Assembly (NCBI GenBank): GCA_022803075.1
Contig: JAFFTF010000009.1
Coordinates: 76,002-140,001 of the forward strand
Reading direction: 5' to 3'
From: Micrococcales bacterium 31B
GTDB lineage: Bacteria; Actinomycetota; Actinomycetes; Actinomycetales; Dermabacteraceae
Length of the DNA: 64,000 nucleotides
Positions within the stretch are counted from its first letter, which is position 1, and every line of letters begins with the position of its first letter. Positions 18,012 through 27,630 of this stretch are shown one piece after another. A program made the position numbers and the translations under genes. The notes beneath the pieces are model-generated. The model was given only the letters and a program-made list of their open reading frames with translations, did no database searches and was not told the origin of the DNA.

Positions 18012-21000
18012 GTGACTACAAACTATGTAACTGGTCTGATCGTTCTCGAAAACGCGCAATCGCTGCGCGACGGAACTCAGTACTCCAATACTTCGCCCGC
18101 GATTCTGCGGGCAACGCTCGAGGCGATTGAACAACAAAATCGGCGCCCCGATGCGTGCTTCGCCGTCTGCATCGGCAAAACCACCGATGCCCTCATGGGC
18201 ATCCTGGCCCAGGCCGAAGACGACGGCGTGCTCGACGGCGTCGTGGTCCTCCCGCGCGGTGCCAGTTGGGACGAGGGCGCCCGCGCCGTCGTGGCAGACC
18301 ACCCCAAGACCATGCGCAAGACTGAGTCTTCTCGGTCGTGGTTCTGGTGGCTGCATGACGATACCGTTCCGCAGCACGACGCCCTCGAGCGTCAGATCTT
18401 CGCCGCCGATCAGTCCTCCAGCGTTGGCATCGTGGGCTGTAAGCAACTTGGCCAAGACGGCGCGATGCTCGACGTGGGCTTCTCGACCACCCGTATGGGC
18501 CGCCGCATTACGGGCGCTGAACTCGGCGAAATCGACCAGGGTCAGCTCGACCACCGCTCCGATGTTTACGCCGTCAGCACGGGCGGCATGCTCGTGGACG
18601 TCGAGATTTGGCGCGAACTTGGCGGCTTCGCACCCCACATGCCGCGCATCGGAGCCGACTCCGACTTCTGTTGGCGAGCACACCGCGCGGGCCACCGCGT
18701 CGTCGTGGTGCCCGGGGCCGAAATCGTACACATCCTCACGTGTGAATCCTCGCGCACGTTGTTTCGCGTCGAGCGCGAGGCCGCCATGCGGCACGTGCTC
18801 ACGCACCGCAGCTTTCCGTTCGCCCTGGCGTACGCGCTTCTGCTGCCTTTCATCACGATCCTGCGGTTCCTCGTGCGCGTGGTTACCCACCAGGCTCGCC
18901 GTGCGGGTGCCGAAGTCACCGCTTTCGTCGGCATCGTGGGCCACCTCGGCAACGTCATGGCCGAACGCGCGAGTATCCGCCGCATCGCAAAGGTGCCCCG
19001 CCGACAACTGAACGGCCTGCTCGCCACCACGAAGGACGTGTTGCGGCTGCTGCGCGACCGGGTGGAGGGCGACGCCGACTACACCGAGACCATTGAAGAC
19101 CCGCGCACTCGGTTCGGAGTGGGCGGCACCACCGACAGCGTCGACGCGAGCGAGGTCAGCAAGCGCGGCTTCATGCTGCTCGGCATTCTCGTGGTCATCT
19201 TCGGGTGTGTCTGGATCGGCCTCAAGCAACTCATTGGCACCGGCCCCATCATCGGCGGCGCCCTCGCGGGCATGCCCGTGGACGCCTCGTCCCTCTATCA
19301 AACCGTGACCCGCAACTGGGTCTATGGTGGCCTCGGCTCGGGTGATCCCAACGATCCGCTGTGGGCCATTATCGGCCTCGCGGCCTGGCCATTTGGCGGC
19401 GACATGAGCCGCGCCGCAGACGTACTGGTCTACGGCAGCCTGCCGCTGGCCGCGGTGTTCGCGTGGTTTGCCGCGGGCCTGGCCACTCGCTCGAGGCTGA
19501 TTCGCCTGTGGGCAGCGGGCGTCTGGGCGGTCAACCCCATCACCCTCACCTCCCTCGGTCAGGGACGCCTCGCGCCCCTGGTTGCGCACGTCTTCTTGCC
19601 ACTCGTCGTGATTGGAATGGCCCGCGCTCGCGGTCGCGTGCGCAAGGCCGACAAGGGCAGCATCGGCGCGGCCGCCGGAGCGGGTCTTGCACTCGTGGTC
19701 GTCGCGTGCGGCGCACCCATCCTGTTGCCCCTCGTGGCGATTGCCACCGTGATCGTCGCCGTCTTCTCGCCGGGTCGCCGCTGGCGCTACCTGTGGGTGC
19801 TGGTGCCGTCCGCTGCCATCCTGTTCCCCCAGGTGGTGCGCTGGCGCAGCGACTGGCGTGCGGCCTTCGCGATCTCGGGTCAACCGCTTCCATTCGACCA
19901 GGCCAACGGGCTGCAGTTACTCGCCATGTGGCCTGTGCTGCCCCCGCAGCTCGAGATCTTCTCGTGGCTGCCAAACGTGCTGGCCTACAACGCCCCCGCG
20001 ATTCTCGGTGCGCCCCTCATCGTGGTGGCCGCCATTGGCCTGTTCCGCATCGGCCCCTCGGGCGCGCTCGCGCGAGTCGGCTGGGCCACGGCGCTAATCG
20101 GCATGGTCGGGGCGGTATTCACCCCCTATGTCGTCGTTGCCGCAACGGCCGAGACCACCGTGCGGGCCTGGCCCGGCGCCGCCCTCTCCGTGGCCATGTC
20201 GGGCTTCCTCTGCGCGGCGATCGCCGCTGTCGACGCTTGGCGCGTGCCGCGTGGCATCGCCCGCAGCCGAGCCCCGCGCTTCGTGTCCATCTCGCTCGTG
20301 GCCCTCATGCTGCTTGCACCCGTCGCCACCATGGCAACCTGGACCATCTCGGCGGGTAGCGAAGCCCGCGGCGCCGTCCTACTCGCCCGCAACGGCGGCG
20401 TAGTGCTGCCCGCGGTCGCCGAAGACCAGGCCGAAAACGGGTTCCGTGCCCGCACCCTCGTGCTGAGCACCAATGCCGATAGCAGTACCTCGGTGGAACT
20501 CTACCGCCACGGCTACCGCCAGGTGCAAGAGACAAGCATGGCCACCGAGGCGTCCTTCTTCGTGGGCTCGCTGGGCCAGCCGGGGCTGCGCGCGAGCGAC
20601 CCCGCCGAACTCTACCTCCAGTCCACGGCCGCACAGTTGGCCGGCGGAGCCGACACGGCGCCCAATCGCGGCCTCGTAATGATGGGAGTCGGCTATGTTT
20701 TCGTGCCGCATCAGTCGGTCAACGATGCGCAATTGCGCATCAATTTGGACGCCTCGACGGCGCTGACGCGGGTCTCCGAAGACGAGAACGGCACCCTGTG
20801 GCGCGTCTCCGCCAACGGTGACTCGGGGGGCTCGAGCGCGCGTCTGCTGCCCTACGATGTGGCCTCCTCCACGGCGGCTCTCGGCACCAATGAGGCCGAG
20901 CGGGCGCAGGCTTCCGTGCTGCTCAATGACGTCACCCCAGCCAACGTGGTGCCCCTCAACTCGTCCGTGAGCGGTCTCGACGCTGCGGTGCCCGCAGGCG

Positions 21001-21626
21001 CCGGCCAGCGCGTGCTCGTGCTCGCCGAGCGATCTGCGGCCGGTTGGAAGGCAACCCTGAACGGTCAGCCGCTGCGTTCCGTCACGGTCGACGGCTGGGC
21101 CCAGGGCTTCGAGGTTCCCGCGACGGGCGGCCAGGTGGAGGTCTCCTATGACCGCATCGGCGCCTGGATCGTGCCCGTCGTGCAGGGCCTCGTCGTGGTG
21201 ATGACGCTGTTTGCGTCGCTGCCCTGGCGTAAGCCCACCAACGACTCCAACTTCCACCGACTCGTCAACAGTGGTCCCCTGCTCGACGGGGACGACCCGC
21301 TCGCGCGCCCCAGTTCCGAGGCCAAGGCGCTACCGGAGGCCGTGGTGCAGGTGCTGGCCGAGGCCGCGGCGTCCCAAGAAACCCGCGCCCAAGCGGGTGC
21401 CGACACGGCCTCCGAGGTACACGGCGACATCGTCACGGCGGAGGACGCGGACGACGAGGCGCTCGAGGCGTTCGAGCGCACGGGAGCGTCCACCGCGACG
21501 CTCATGATCTCAGACCTCGATGACTATGCCGCCCAGCTGGGAGAGCCGCCGGTGTCGCAGGGCGAATCGCCCTCGCAGACCACCGCACCGGAGACGCCCG
21601 CCGGCGAAGGGAAAGACACCAAGTGA
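18012..21626 (+). CDS. Giant family 2 glycosyltransferase with polytopic membrane domain
   Basis: A 1,204-residue protein. Residues about 1-260 are a GT-A domain: WFWWLHDDTVPQHDAL supplies the DD metal site, STGGMLVDVEIW and GADSDFCWRAHRAGHRVVVVP the acceptor-side motifs. From about residue 270 to 800 there are many membrane segments, then an extracytoplasmic beta-rich region, a last membrane segment near 1,065 (IVPVVQGLVVVMTLFASL), and a Glu/Ala-rich cytoplasmic tail. GTG 18012 has GAAAAG upstream. The gene starts 13 bases after whiB2 and its stop overlaps the GTG of the DUF5719 gene. This whiB2-GT2-DUF5719 order is common in actinomycetes. The glycan it makes is unknown; the GT-C-like membrane part suggests it also handles lipid-linked sugars. 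Confidence 0.85.
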   Translation: MTTNYVTGLIVLENAQSLRDGTQYSNTSPAILRATLEAIEQQNRRPDACFAVCIGKTTDALMGILAQAEDDGVLDGVVVLPRGASWDEGARAVVADHPKTMRKTESSRSWFWWLHDDTVPQHDALERQIFAADQSSSVGIVGCKQLGQDGAMLDVGFSTTRMGRRITGAELGEIDQGQLDHRSDVYAVSTGGMLVDVEIWRELGGFAPHMPRIGADSDFCWRAHRAGHRVVVVPGAEIVHILTCESSRTLFRVEREAAMRHVLTHRSFPFALAYALLLPFITILRFLVRVVTHQARRAGAEVTAFVGIVGHLGNVMAERASIRRIAKVPRRQLNGLLATTKDVLRLLRDRVEGDADYTETIEDPRTRFGVGGTTDSVDASEVSKRGFMLLGILVVIFGCVWIGLKQLIGTGPIIGGALAGMPVDASSLYQTVTRNWVYGGLGSGDPNDPLWAIIGLAAWPFGGDMSRAADVLVYGSLPLAAVFAWFAAGLATRSRLIRLWAAGVWAVNPITLTSLGQGRLAPLVAHVFLPLVVIGMARARGRVRKADKGSIGAAAGAGLALVVVACGAPILLPLVAIATVIVAVFSPGRRWRYLWVLVPSAAILFPQVVRWRSDWRAAFAISGQPLPFDQANGLQLLAMWPVLPPQLEIFSWLPNVLAYNAPAILGAPLIVVAAIGLFRIGPSGALARVGWATALIGMVGAVFTPYVVVAATAETTVRAWPGAALSVAMSGFLCAAIAAVDAWRVPRGIARSRAPRFVSISLVALMLLAPVATMATWTISAGSEARGAVLLARNGGVVLPAVAEDQAENGFRARTLVLSTNADSSTSVELYRHGYRQVQETSMATEASFFVGSLGQPGLRASDPAELYLQSTAAQLAGGADTAPNRGLVMMGVGYVFVPHQSVNDAQLRINLDASTALTRVSEDENGTLWRVSANGDSGGSSARLLPYDVASSTAALGTNEAERAQASVLLNDVTPANVVPLNSSVSGLDAAVPAGAGQRVLVLAERSAAGWKATLNGQPLRSVTVDGWAQGFEVPATGGQVEVSYDRIGAWIVPVVQGLVVVMTLFASLPWRKPTNDSNFHRLVNSGPLLDGDDPLARPSSEAKALPEAVVQVLAEAAASQETRAQAGADTASEVHGDIVTAEDADDEALEAFERTGASTATLMISDLDDYAAQLGEPPVSQGESPSQTTAPETPAGEGKDTK

Positions 21627-23251
21627 GCATCATGCAACGCGTCGGGGGCGGCACGGTCGCCCTCGCTCTCATGGCGCCGGTCGCCATCGTCAGCGGATAC
21701 GCCGTCGTGACGAATTTTCCGCAGGTCTCGCAGATTGCCCCCCTGCACATGGTGTTGCCGCCGGATAACACCGTGGTGGCCTGCCCCGGGCCCGTGCGCA
21801 CCCTCAGCCAGGAGGTCACCGCCGCAGGCAACCAGGTAGCCTATGACCCCCAATTCGCGCCCATCGACAACGCCTCCAAGTTGTCGACCGCGTTCCTCAC
21901 CGTCTCGGCAAACTCCAACATCCTGAGCGGCACCGACCAGCGCAACACTACGTTCGCGGCAACCTCGAAGCCGCAGATTCTTGCGCAATCGCTGGCCGGC
22001 GAAACCGGCTCCTCGCTGCGCAATCTGCAACCCGTCGCCAATACGACCGACTCCGGCATTGGCCTCGGCGGGCTCTCCGTCGAAGACAGCCAGCAGCCCG
22101 TCAGCATCACATCCCAGGCGACTGTGCTCGGCTCGCCCGCCATGACGGCATTCCAAACGACCGTGACCACCACGGGCGACCTGCGTTCGGCGGCGCTAGC
22201 AACCTGTTCCCTGCCCCAGCTCGAAACTTACCTCGTCGGTGGGCGAACCGACATCGGTTCGTCGTCGCGACTCGTGCTCACCAACACGTCGACCCGCGCC
22301 GCCTCCGTGTCGTTTGACGTGTGGGACCAGCAGGGCGCGGTGCCCCTGGGAACCCTAGCGAGCGTCACCGTGCCCGCCGGTTCGCAGCGGGCGATCCTCT
22401 TGGAAGGCGCCAGCCGCACCGCCGGGTCGCTTGGCGTGCGCGTCAACTCCAACGTTCCCGTTAACGCCGCTATCCAAACGAACACCATGAGCGGCCTCGT
22501 GCCCATGGGCCTCGAAATGATCAACCCCGCCACCGCTCCCGACGTCAAGCAGTCGATTCCCGCCGTGAGCGTCGGTGCCTCGGCCGAAGGCGCCGCGAAC
22601 TCCCGCGTGGACATCATGGTGCCCGGTGGCACGCCCGGAGCCGTCACCGTGACCGCCCTCGGGCTGAACGGCGTCACCAAGACGTACGAAAACATGCCCG
22701 TGACGGGCGCTACGGTGACTCAGATTCAGCTCACTGACCTGCCGCAGGGCGAATACACGCTCTCGATCACGGGCGACGTACCCTTCACGGCGGCGGCTCG
22801 CAGCACCCGCGCGGGCACGAAGAACGCAGACCTGCTGGGTACCGTGACGGCGCCCGAGGACATCGCGTGGTCACCCGCGAGTGCCCCGCTGATCGGTCCC
22901 GCAGTGGTTCCCCTGCCCGACGTCGGCGGCACGTGGCAGGTAGACGTCGGCACGGTCAGCCAGGCCACCTCGGTGACCGTCATCGCCATCGACAACAGCG
23001 GCAACGTGGGCGTACCCGTGCGCATCAACCTGGCGGCGAACTCCACTGCCCCTATCGGCGTGCAGGCCCTCGCGGCTTCGGGCATAGCCCAACCCATGGG
23101 CATGGTCGTGGTACCCGATCTGCCGGGTACGGTCGTCGCGGGCACCGTGCTCTCGGTTCAAGCCCCCGACGGCGAGTTGATCGCCTCGGCGCCCCTGCGG
23201 GGAGAACAGTACACGCAAATCGCAACCGACCTGCGCGTCAATACGCGCTGA
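21623..23251 (+). CDS. DUF5719-family secreted or membrane-anchored protein
   Basis: A 542-residue protein with an N-terminal hydrophobic segment (VALALMAPVAIVSGYAVVTNF), which should anchor or export it, followed by an extracytoplasmic part rich in Ser, Thr and beta strands (repeated short Val/Thr motifs such as VTVTALGLNGV and VSFDVWDQQG). No enzymatic motif is seen. GTG 21623 overlaps the TGA of the upstream glycosyltransferase, so the two are translationally coupled and probably work together at the cell surface. Family membership is inferred from sequence character and this gene pairing. Function unknown. Confidence 0.75.
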   Translation: MSIMQRVGGGTVALALMAPVAIVSGYAVVTNFPQVSQIAPLHMVLPPDNTVVACPGPVRTLSQEVTAAGNQVAYDPQFAPIDNASKLSTAFLTVSANSNILSGTDQRNTTFAATSKPQILAQSLAGETGSSLRNLQPVANTTDSGIGLGGLSVEDSQQPVSITSQATVLGSPAMTAFQTTVTTTGDLRSAALATCSLPQLETYLVGGRTDIGSSSRLVLTNTSTRAASVSFDVWDQQGAVPLGTLASVTVPAGSQRAILLEGASRTAGSLGVRVNSNVPVNAAIQTNTMSGLVPMGLEMINPATAPDVKQSIPAVSVGASAEGAANSRVDIMVPGGTPGAVTVTALGLNGVTKTYENMPVTGATVTQIQLTDLPQGEYTLSITGDVPFTAAARSTRAGTKNADLLGTVTAPEDIAWSPASAPLIGPAVVPLPDVGGTWQVDVGTVSQATSVTVIAIDNSGNVGVPVRINLAANSTAPIGVQALAASGIAQPMGMVVVPDLPGTVVAGTVLSVQAPDGELIASAPLRGEQYTQIATDLRVNTR

Positions 23252-23270
23252 CCGCCACTCACGGTGGCTC

Positions 23271-23293
23271 CGCGTCTCGTGCACCGAGGCGCG
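23271..23293. terminator. Hairpin between convergent DUF5719 and metallopeptidase-family genes
   Basis: CGCGTCTCG (23271-23279) pairs with CGAGGCGCG (23285-23293) with one wobble, giving a nine-base stem and five-base loop between two converging stops. No T tract. Probable terminator from position and stem. Confidence 0.5.
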
Positions 23294-23302
23294 GCCCCCG
23301 GT

Positions 23303-23803
23303 TCACATGAGCGGGTCGATGTCGTGCGGTTCCATGTGTAACGACGCGGCCACCTCGCCGAGCATCACGCGATACAACAAGGTGCCGAGCTCGCGACGAC
23401 CCCGCACCGCGCATTCGATCGGGCGACGGTACAGCGTCAGGGTCGGTTCGTGGCCGGGCGCATGTTCGAGCTTGCTGAGCTGCGGACCTTCACGTTCGGC
23501 GGTGCGCACGGCGCCCTCCGCGGGAACGTCCTCGATCTCTACGAGGTACGGCCCGGCCTCGAGACGCAGTGCGCCGAGGCGCGCGGCGATGTCTTGGGCG
23601 GCCTCCACGGCCAGCTCTTCGAAAGTTTCGCGACGGGTGCGATAACCCGGCACGTGCGGAGGCAGCACGAGGGCCCGGAACCCGCGGCCGTGGCGGTCCC
23701 GGGCACTGGCCCCGGGGGCGTCCCCTGCCGCAGCGCTGCGTTCGATGCGCAAGGGGCCAAACGGGGAACCGGCGGGGGGAGTGGGGGAGAACAGGGCGGG
23801 CAC
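23303..23803 (-). CDS. Metallopeptidase-family (DUF1025/zincin-like) protein lacking a zinc motif
   Basis: A 166-residue protein. The core FEELAVEAAQDIAARLGAL, VEIEDVPAE and LTLYRRPIECAVRGRRELGTLLYRVMLGEVAASLHMEPHDID matches the small metallopeptidase family exemplified by Rv3259. In bacterial homologues with activity the last segment carries HExxH; here the corresponding place reads GEVAASLHM, so both zinc-binding His and one end of the motif are missing. The N-terminus has an extra Arg-rich stretch (ASARDRHGRGFRALVLPPH). It is divergent from the DUF3499 gene, as in mycobacteria. Likely a non-catalytic member; role unknown. Confidence 0.7.
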   Translation of the reverse strand: MPALFSPTPPAGSPFGPLRIERSAAAGDAPGASARDRHGRGFRALVLPPHVPGYRTRRETFEELAVEAAQDIAARLGALRLEAGPYLVEIEDVPAEGAVRTAEREGPQLSKLEHAPGHEPTLTLYRRPIECAVRGRRELGTLLYRVMLGEVAASLHMEPHDIDPLM

Positions 23804-23895
23804 GGATCTACTCTAACCCGCAACCCCGCGCCTGATGGTGTCCGCAATTGCGAGGCGAGTCCGGGGCGGTACGGGTTTCGCGGTAACGTGGTTGG

Positions 23896-24240
23896 GTGAG
23901 TGAAATACGTTCGTGTTCGCGCACCGCCTGCCCCGAGCCTGCGGTGACCACGCTGACCTATGTGTACGCCGACTCCACCGCCGTGCTGGGGCCCCTCGCG
24001 CGCCAGAGTTCGCCGCACAGTTACGATCTCTGCGAAAACCACGCGATGCGCCTCACCGTCCCTCGTGGGTGGGAGATCATCCGCCTCGAGGTGCCAAGCG
24101 AGCGCCCCTCGCCGGCCGACGAGCTGGTGGCATTGGCGGACGCCGTGCGGCCCGTACCAGCCCCCGCCTCCGTGGAGCCGGGGCCGGCTCCGCAGCAGCG
24201 CGCACACCTGCGCGTACTACCTGATCCCACGGACCGCTAG
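23896..24240 (+). CDS. DUF3499 family protein
   Basis: A 114-residue protein conserved in actinomycetes between the metallopeptidase-family gene and manB (Rv3258c position). It opens with SEIRSCSRTACPEPAVTTLTYVYADSTAVLGPL and has YDLCENHAMRLTVPRGWEI. Three Cys and a His (CSRTAC...CENH) could form a zinc site. The C-terminal 40 residues are Pro/Ala-rich. GTG 23896 is the family start. It ends eight bases before the manB start, so the two are probably one transcript. No known function. Confidence 0.88.
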   Translation: MSEIRSCSRTACPEPAVTTLTYVYADSTAVLGPLARQSSPHSYDLCENHAMRLTVPRGWEIIRLEVPSERPSPADELVALADAVRPVPAPASVEPGPAPQQRAHLRVLPDPTDR

Positions 24241-24248
24241 GGGAGCGC

Positions 24249-25829
24249 GTGCAATCACGAGCCGGGCTCGTTGACCTCGTCAACGCGAACGACATTCGCG
24301 GGGTTTTCGGCCAGAATCTCTTCGAGCGCCACGCCATCACCCTCGGGGCGGCCATCGCGGATCACTTCGGTCGGCGCAAGGCCAAGGGCACTGCGGCAGA
24401 CTCGACGGGAGTGCTGATCGGTTTCGACGGTAGGGTCTCGTCTCCCGTCTTGGCCGAGGCCCTCGCGGCGGGCGTGCGTTCACGCGGGGTTGCGGTCACC
24501 TGGCTCGGCTTCGCGTCGACCGACCAGGTGTATTTCGCGTCGGGCCAGCGTCAGGCACCGGCCGTGATGATTACCGCGAGCCACAACCCCGGCGAATACA
24601 ACGGCTTCAAGGTGTGCGGCCCAGGCGCCAAACCGGTGGGCCGCGAGCAGGGCCTCGCCGACATCGCGGCGGCGGCCGATGACCTCGATGACATGGAACT
24701 TGCGCTCGTGACCAAGCGCATCGGCGCGGTGCACAGCTGGGATTCACTGCCCGAGTATTCGCAATTCTTGCGCGAGCTCGCGGGGCTGAGCGGCGACCCG
24801 CACCACGCCCCCGCCGGCGAAAGACGCGAGAAGGCGGGCAAGAAGGCCAAGGGGCACGGCGCGTCGCCGCGACGACTGAAGATCGTCGTCGATGCCGCCA
24901 ATGGCATGGCCGGAATCACCGCCCCCGCCGTCCTCGGTGTCCTCGGCTGGGTCGACCTGGTCGCGCTGTACTGCGACGTCGACGGTACGTTTCCGAACCA
25001 TCCGGCCGACCCCCTGAATTACGCAAACCTCGCCGACCTGCGCTCCGCCGTGCGCGAGCACGAGGCCGACCTGGGCCTCGCTTTTGACGGTGATGCCGAC
25101 CGGTGCTTCTTCATCGACGAGCGCGGCGAGATCGTCTCGCCCTCGGCGGTGACGGCGCTCGTGGCGTCTCGGGAGATTACCCGCGAACTCGTCGCCCAAG
25201 GCGGCGCCGCGAAAGACGGCGGCCCCGTGGTCGTGCACAATGCCATCACGAGCCGTATCGTGCCCGAAACGATTGAGGCCTGCGGCGGCCGTGCTGTCGT
25301 CTCGCGCGTGGGCCACGCGTACGTCAAGAGCCTCATGGCCGAACACTCGGCCGTGTTCGGCGGCGAACACTCCGCGCACTATTACTTTCGAGACTTCTAC
25401 TTCGCCGATTCGGGCCTCCTCGCGGCACTGCACGTACTCGCTGCCCTGCAGGACCACCCCGAAAGCAGCGTTGCCGAGCTCACGCAGCAGTACGATCCGT
25501 ACGTGGCGAGCGGCGAAATTAACTCGCGCGTCGGCGACACCGAGGCGGCCGTGCGGCGCGTGCGCGAGCGCTTCGCCTCCAAAAAGCGCCAGGTCAGCGA
25601 GTTCGACGGGCTCAGCATCAGCAATTGGCTGCACCCCGACCCCGCCAAGCGGTGGTGGCTGAACGTGCGCGTCTCCAACACCGAACCGCTGCTGAGGCTG
25701 AACGTCGAAGCCATCGCGCGCGACACCCTGGAACACGTGCGAGATCTCGCGCTCGAGCTGATCCGCGAGGCGCCCGCGACGCCCCCCGAAGCCCTCGCCG
25801 CCCAGGCGACCAACCGAAATGAGAACTAG
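24249..25829 (+). CDS. manB: Phosphomannomutase/phosphoglucomutase
   Basis: A 526-residue alpha-D-phosphohexomutase converting mannose-6-phosphate to mannose-1-phosphate (and probably glucose phosphates). The phosphoserine loop is ITASHNPGEYNGFK, the magnesium loop is AFDGDADRCFFID, the sugar-binding loop is FGGEHSAHYYFRDFYFADSG and the phosphate-binding loop is RVSNTEPLLRLNVEA. A basic insertion of about 25 residues (ending KKAKGHGASPRRLK) lies between domains 1 and 2 and is not a usual part of the fold. GTG 24249 follows GGGAG. Together with manA it supplies GDP-mannose for envelope glycans. Confidence 0.95.
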   Translation: MQSRAGLVDLVNANDIRGVFGQNLFERHAITLGAAIADHFGRRKAKGTAADSTGVLIGFDGRVSSPVLAEALAAGVRSRGVAVTWLGFASTDQVYFASGQRQAPAVMITASHNPGEYNGFKVCGPGAKPVGREQGLADIAAAADDLDDMELALVTKRIGAVHSWDSLPEYSQFLRELAGLSGDPHHAPAGERREKAGKKAKGHGASPRRLKIVVDAANGMAGITAPAVLGVLGWVDLVALYCDVDGTFPNHPADPLNYANLADLRSAVREHEADLGLAFDGDADRCFFIDERGEIVSPSAVTALVASREITRELVAQGGAAKDGGPVVVHNAITSRIVPETIEACGGRAVVSRVGHAYVKSLMAEHSAVFGGEHSAHYYFRDFYFADSGLLAALHVLAALQDHPESSVAELTQQYDPYVASGEINSRVGDTEAAVRRVRERFASKKRQVSEFDGLSISNWLHPDPAKRWWLNVRVSNTEPLLRLNVEAIARDTLEHVRDLALELIREAPATPPEALAAQATNRNEN

Positions 25830-26079
25830 CGTGACAACCCTGCCCGCATGGGTCCGCGACTCCCTGCGCTGCCCCGCCTGCCGCGAGCCCCTGAGCGATG
25901 CCCGCGAGGGTGACCACCTGGAGGCGCTTACCTGCACAGCGGCGGCGTGCGGGCTGCGATACCCCGTGCAGGGGGGCATCCCCGTGCTGCTGGTCTCCGA
26001 CGCCAGCCCCACTGCCACCCCAAACGCCCCCGCGGCCCCGGCCACCCCTGGCCCACCGGACGCCCCCGCGGCCCGGTAA
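25819..26079 (+). CDS. Trm112-like zinc-ribbon protein
   Basis: An 86-residue protein with a four-Cys zinc ribbon (LRCPACREPL ... LTCTAAACGLRYPVQGGIPVLL), the bacterial Trm112/YcaR fold, plus a low-complexity Ala/Pro tail of about 25 residues. In other organisms Trm112 stabilises methyltransferases; in actinomycetes it regularly follows manB. ATG 25819 lies inside the end of manB. GTG 25831, two bases after the manB stop, is an equally good start and would give 82 residues. Confidence 0.85.
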   Translation: MRTSVTTLPAWVRDSLRCPACREPLSDAREGDHLEALTCTAAACGLRYPVQGGIPVLLVSDASPTATPNAPAAPATPGPPDAPAAR

Positions 26080-26157
26080 CGCGCCGTCACCAGCCCGCGT
26101 GCCCCGCGCGCGTCCGGCCCGCACCATATTTCACCCGCAACCTTCAGTAAGGGAAAC

Positions 26158-27624
26158 ATGACTGACGCACCCATCCTGACCACGGCCCCCAACGGCCTCG
26201 ACTACCGCGTTCGCGACCTGTCTCTCGCCGAAGCCGGTCGTCATCAGTTGCGCCTGGCCGAGCACGAAATGCCCGGCCTCATGGCCCTGCGCGAGGAGTA
26301 CGGCGCCAAGCAGCCGCTGCGCGGCGCCCGCATCGCCGGCAGCCTACACATGACCGTGCAAACGGCGGTGCTGATCGAGACGCTCGTGGCGCTCGGCGCC
26401 GAGGTGCGGTGGGCGTCGTGCAACATCTTCTCCACGCAGGACGACGCCGCCGCGGCCGTCGTGGTCGGCCCCGACGGCACCCCAGAGGACCCCCGCGGCG
26501 TGCCCGTGTTCGCGTGGAAGGGCGAGACGCTCGAAGAGTACTGGGAGTGCACCGAGCAGATTCTGCTGTGGCCCAATGCGGGACCAAACCTGATTCTCGA
26601 CGACGGCGGCGACGCGACCCTGCTCGTGCACAAGGGCGTCGAGTGCGAGAAGGCCGGATGGGTGCCCGAGCGCGCCCCCGGCGAAAGCGAAGAGTACGGG
26701 GTCATCCTCGACGTCCTGCGCCGCAGCCTGGAGGCCGACGCGACCCGCTGGACCACCCTGGCGTCTGGGCTGCTCGGCGTCACCGAGGAGACCACCACGG
26801 GTGTGCATCGCCTCTACCAACTGCACGAGGCTGGCCAACTGCTGTTCCCGGCCATCAACGTGAACGACTCCGTCACGAAGTCGAAGTTCGACAACAAGTA
26901 CGGCATTCGGCACTCGCTGCCCGACGGCATCAATCGGGCCACCGACGTGCTCATGGGCGGCAAGGTCGTGTTCATCGCGGGCTACGGCGATGTAGGCAAG
27001 GGCGCCGCCGAGGCCATGCGGGGCCAGGGAGCGCGCGTCATTATCTCCGAGGTCGACCCCATTTGTGCCCTGCAGGCCGCGATGGACGGTTACCAGGTCA
27101 CGACCATCGAAGACGTAATCGCGACGGCCGACATCTTCGTCACCACCACCGGCAACAAAGATGTCATCACGGTCGAGCACATGCAACGCATGAAGAACAA
27201 GGCCATCGTCGGCAACATCGGCCACTTCGACAATGAGATCGACATGGCGGGCCTCGCGACGCTTGAGGGCGTCACGTCGGTCGAGATCAAACCCCAGGTG
27301 CATGAGTGGACCTTCGACGACGGCCGCTCCATCATCGTGCTCTCGGAGGGCCGCCTGCTCAATCTGGGTAACGCGACGGGTCACCCCTCGTTCGTGATGT
27401 CGAATTCCTTCTCGAACCAGGTGATCGGCCAGATCGAACTGTTCACGAAGACCGACGAGTACCCCATTGGCGTGTACCGGCTGCCCAAGGTGCTCGACGA
27501 GAAGGTCGCGCGACTGCACCTCGACGCCCTCGGCGTGAAGCTCACCGAGCTCACGAAGTCACAGGCCGAATATCTCGGCATCGAGGTGGAGGGCCCCTAC
27601 AAGCCGGAGCACTACCGCTACTAG
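26158..27624 (+). CDS. sahH: S-adenosylhomocysteine hydrolase
   Basis: A 488-residue enzyme that splits S-adenosylhomocysteine into adenosine and homocysteine, keeping methylation going. The substrate domain shows [16 protein letters not shown] and [16 protein letters not shown]. The NAD-binding site is GYGDVGKG within [17 protein letters not shown]. The conserved Lys-Asp pair sits in [16 protein letters not shown], and [11 protein letters not shown] and [18 protein letters not shown] follow. The C-terminus PYKPEHYRY is the canonical Lys/Tyr tail that closes the partner subunit's NAD site. AAGGGAAAC precedes ATG 26158. No SAH riboswitch could be recognised upstream. Confidence 0.98.
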   Translation: MTDAPILTTAPNGLDYRVRDLSLAEAGRHQLRLAEHEMPGLMALREEYGAKQPLRGARIAGSLHMTVQTAVLIETLVALGAEVRWASCNIFSTQDDAAAAVVVGPDGTPEDPRGVPVFAWKGETLEEYWECTEQILLWPNAGPNLILDDGGDATLLVHKGVECEKAGWVPERAPGESEEYGVILDVLRRSLEADATRWTTLASGLLGVTEETTTGVHRLYQLHEAGQLLFPAINVNDSVTKSKFDNKYGIRHSLPDGINRATDVLMGGKVVFIAGYGDVGKGAAEAMRGQGARVIISEVDPICALQAAMDGYQVTTIEDVIATADIFVTTTGNKDVITVEHMQRMKNKAIVGNIGHFDNEIDMAGLATLEGVTSVEIKPQVHEWTFDDGRSIIVLSEGRLLNLGNATGHPSFVMSNSFSNQVIGQIELFTKTDEYPIGVYRLPKVLDEKVARLHLDALGVKLTELTKSQAEYLGIEVEGPYKPEHYRY

Positions 27625-27630
27625 CGGCGC

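Noticed and set aside
17784..19883. 699-residue reverse-strand frame antisense to whiB2 and the large glycosyltransferase
   Set aside because: No recognisable domain, rich in His, Asp and Gln as expected for a mirrored GC-rich gene. It would overlap two well-supported genes.
26080..26157. SAH or SAM riboswitch before sahH
   Set aside because: The gap is only 78 bases and I could not match the conserved cores or stems of known SAH/SAM riboswitches.
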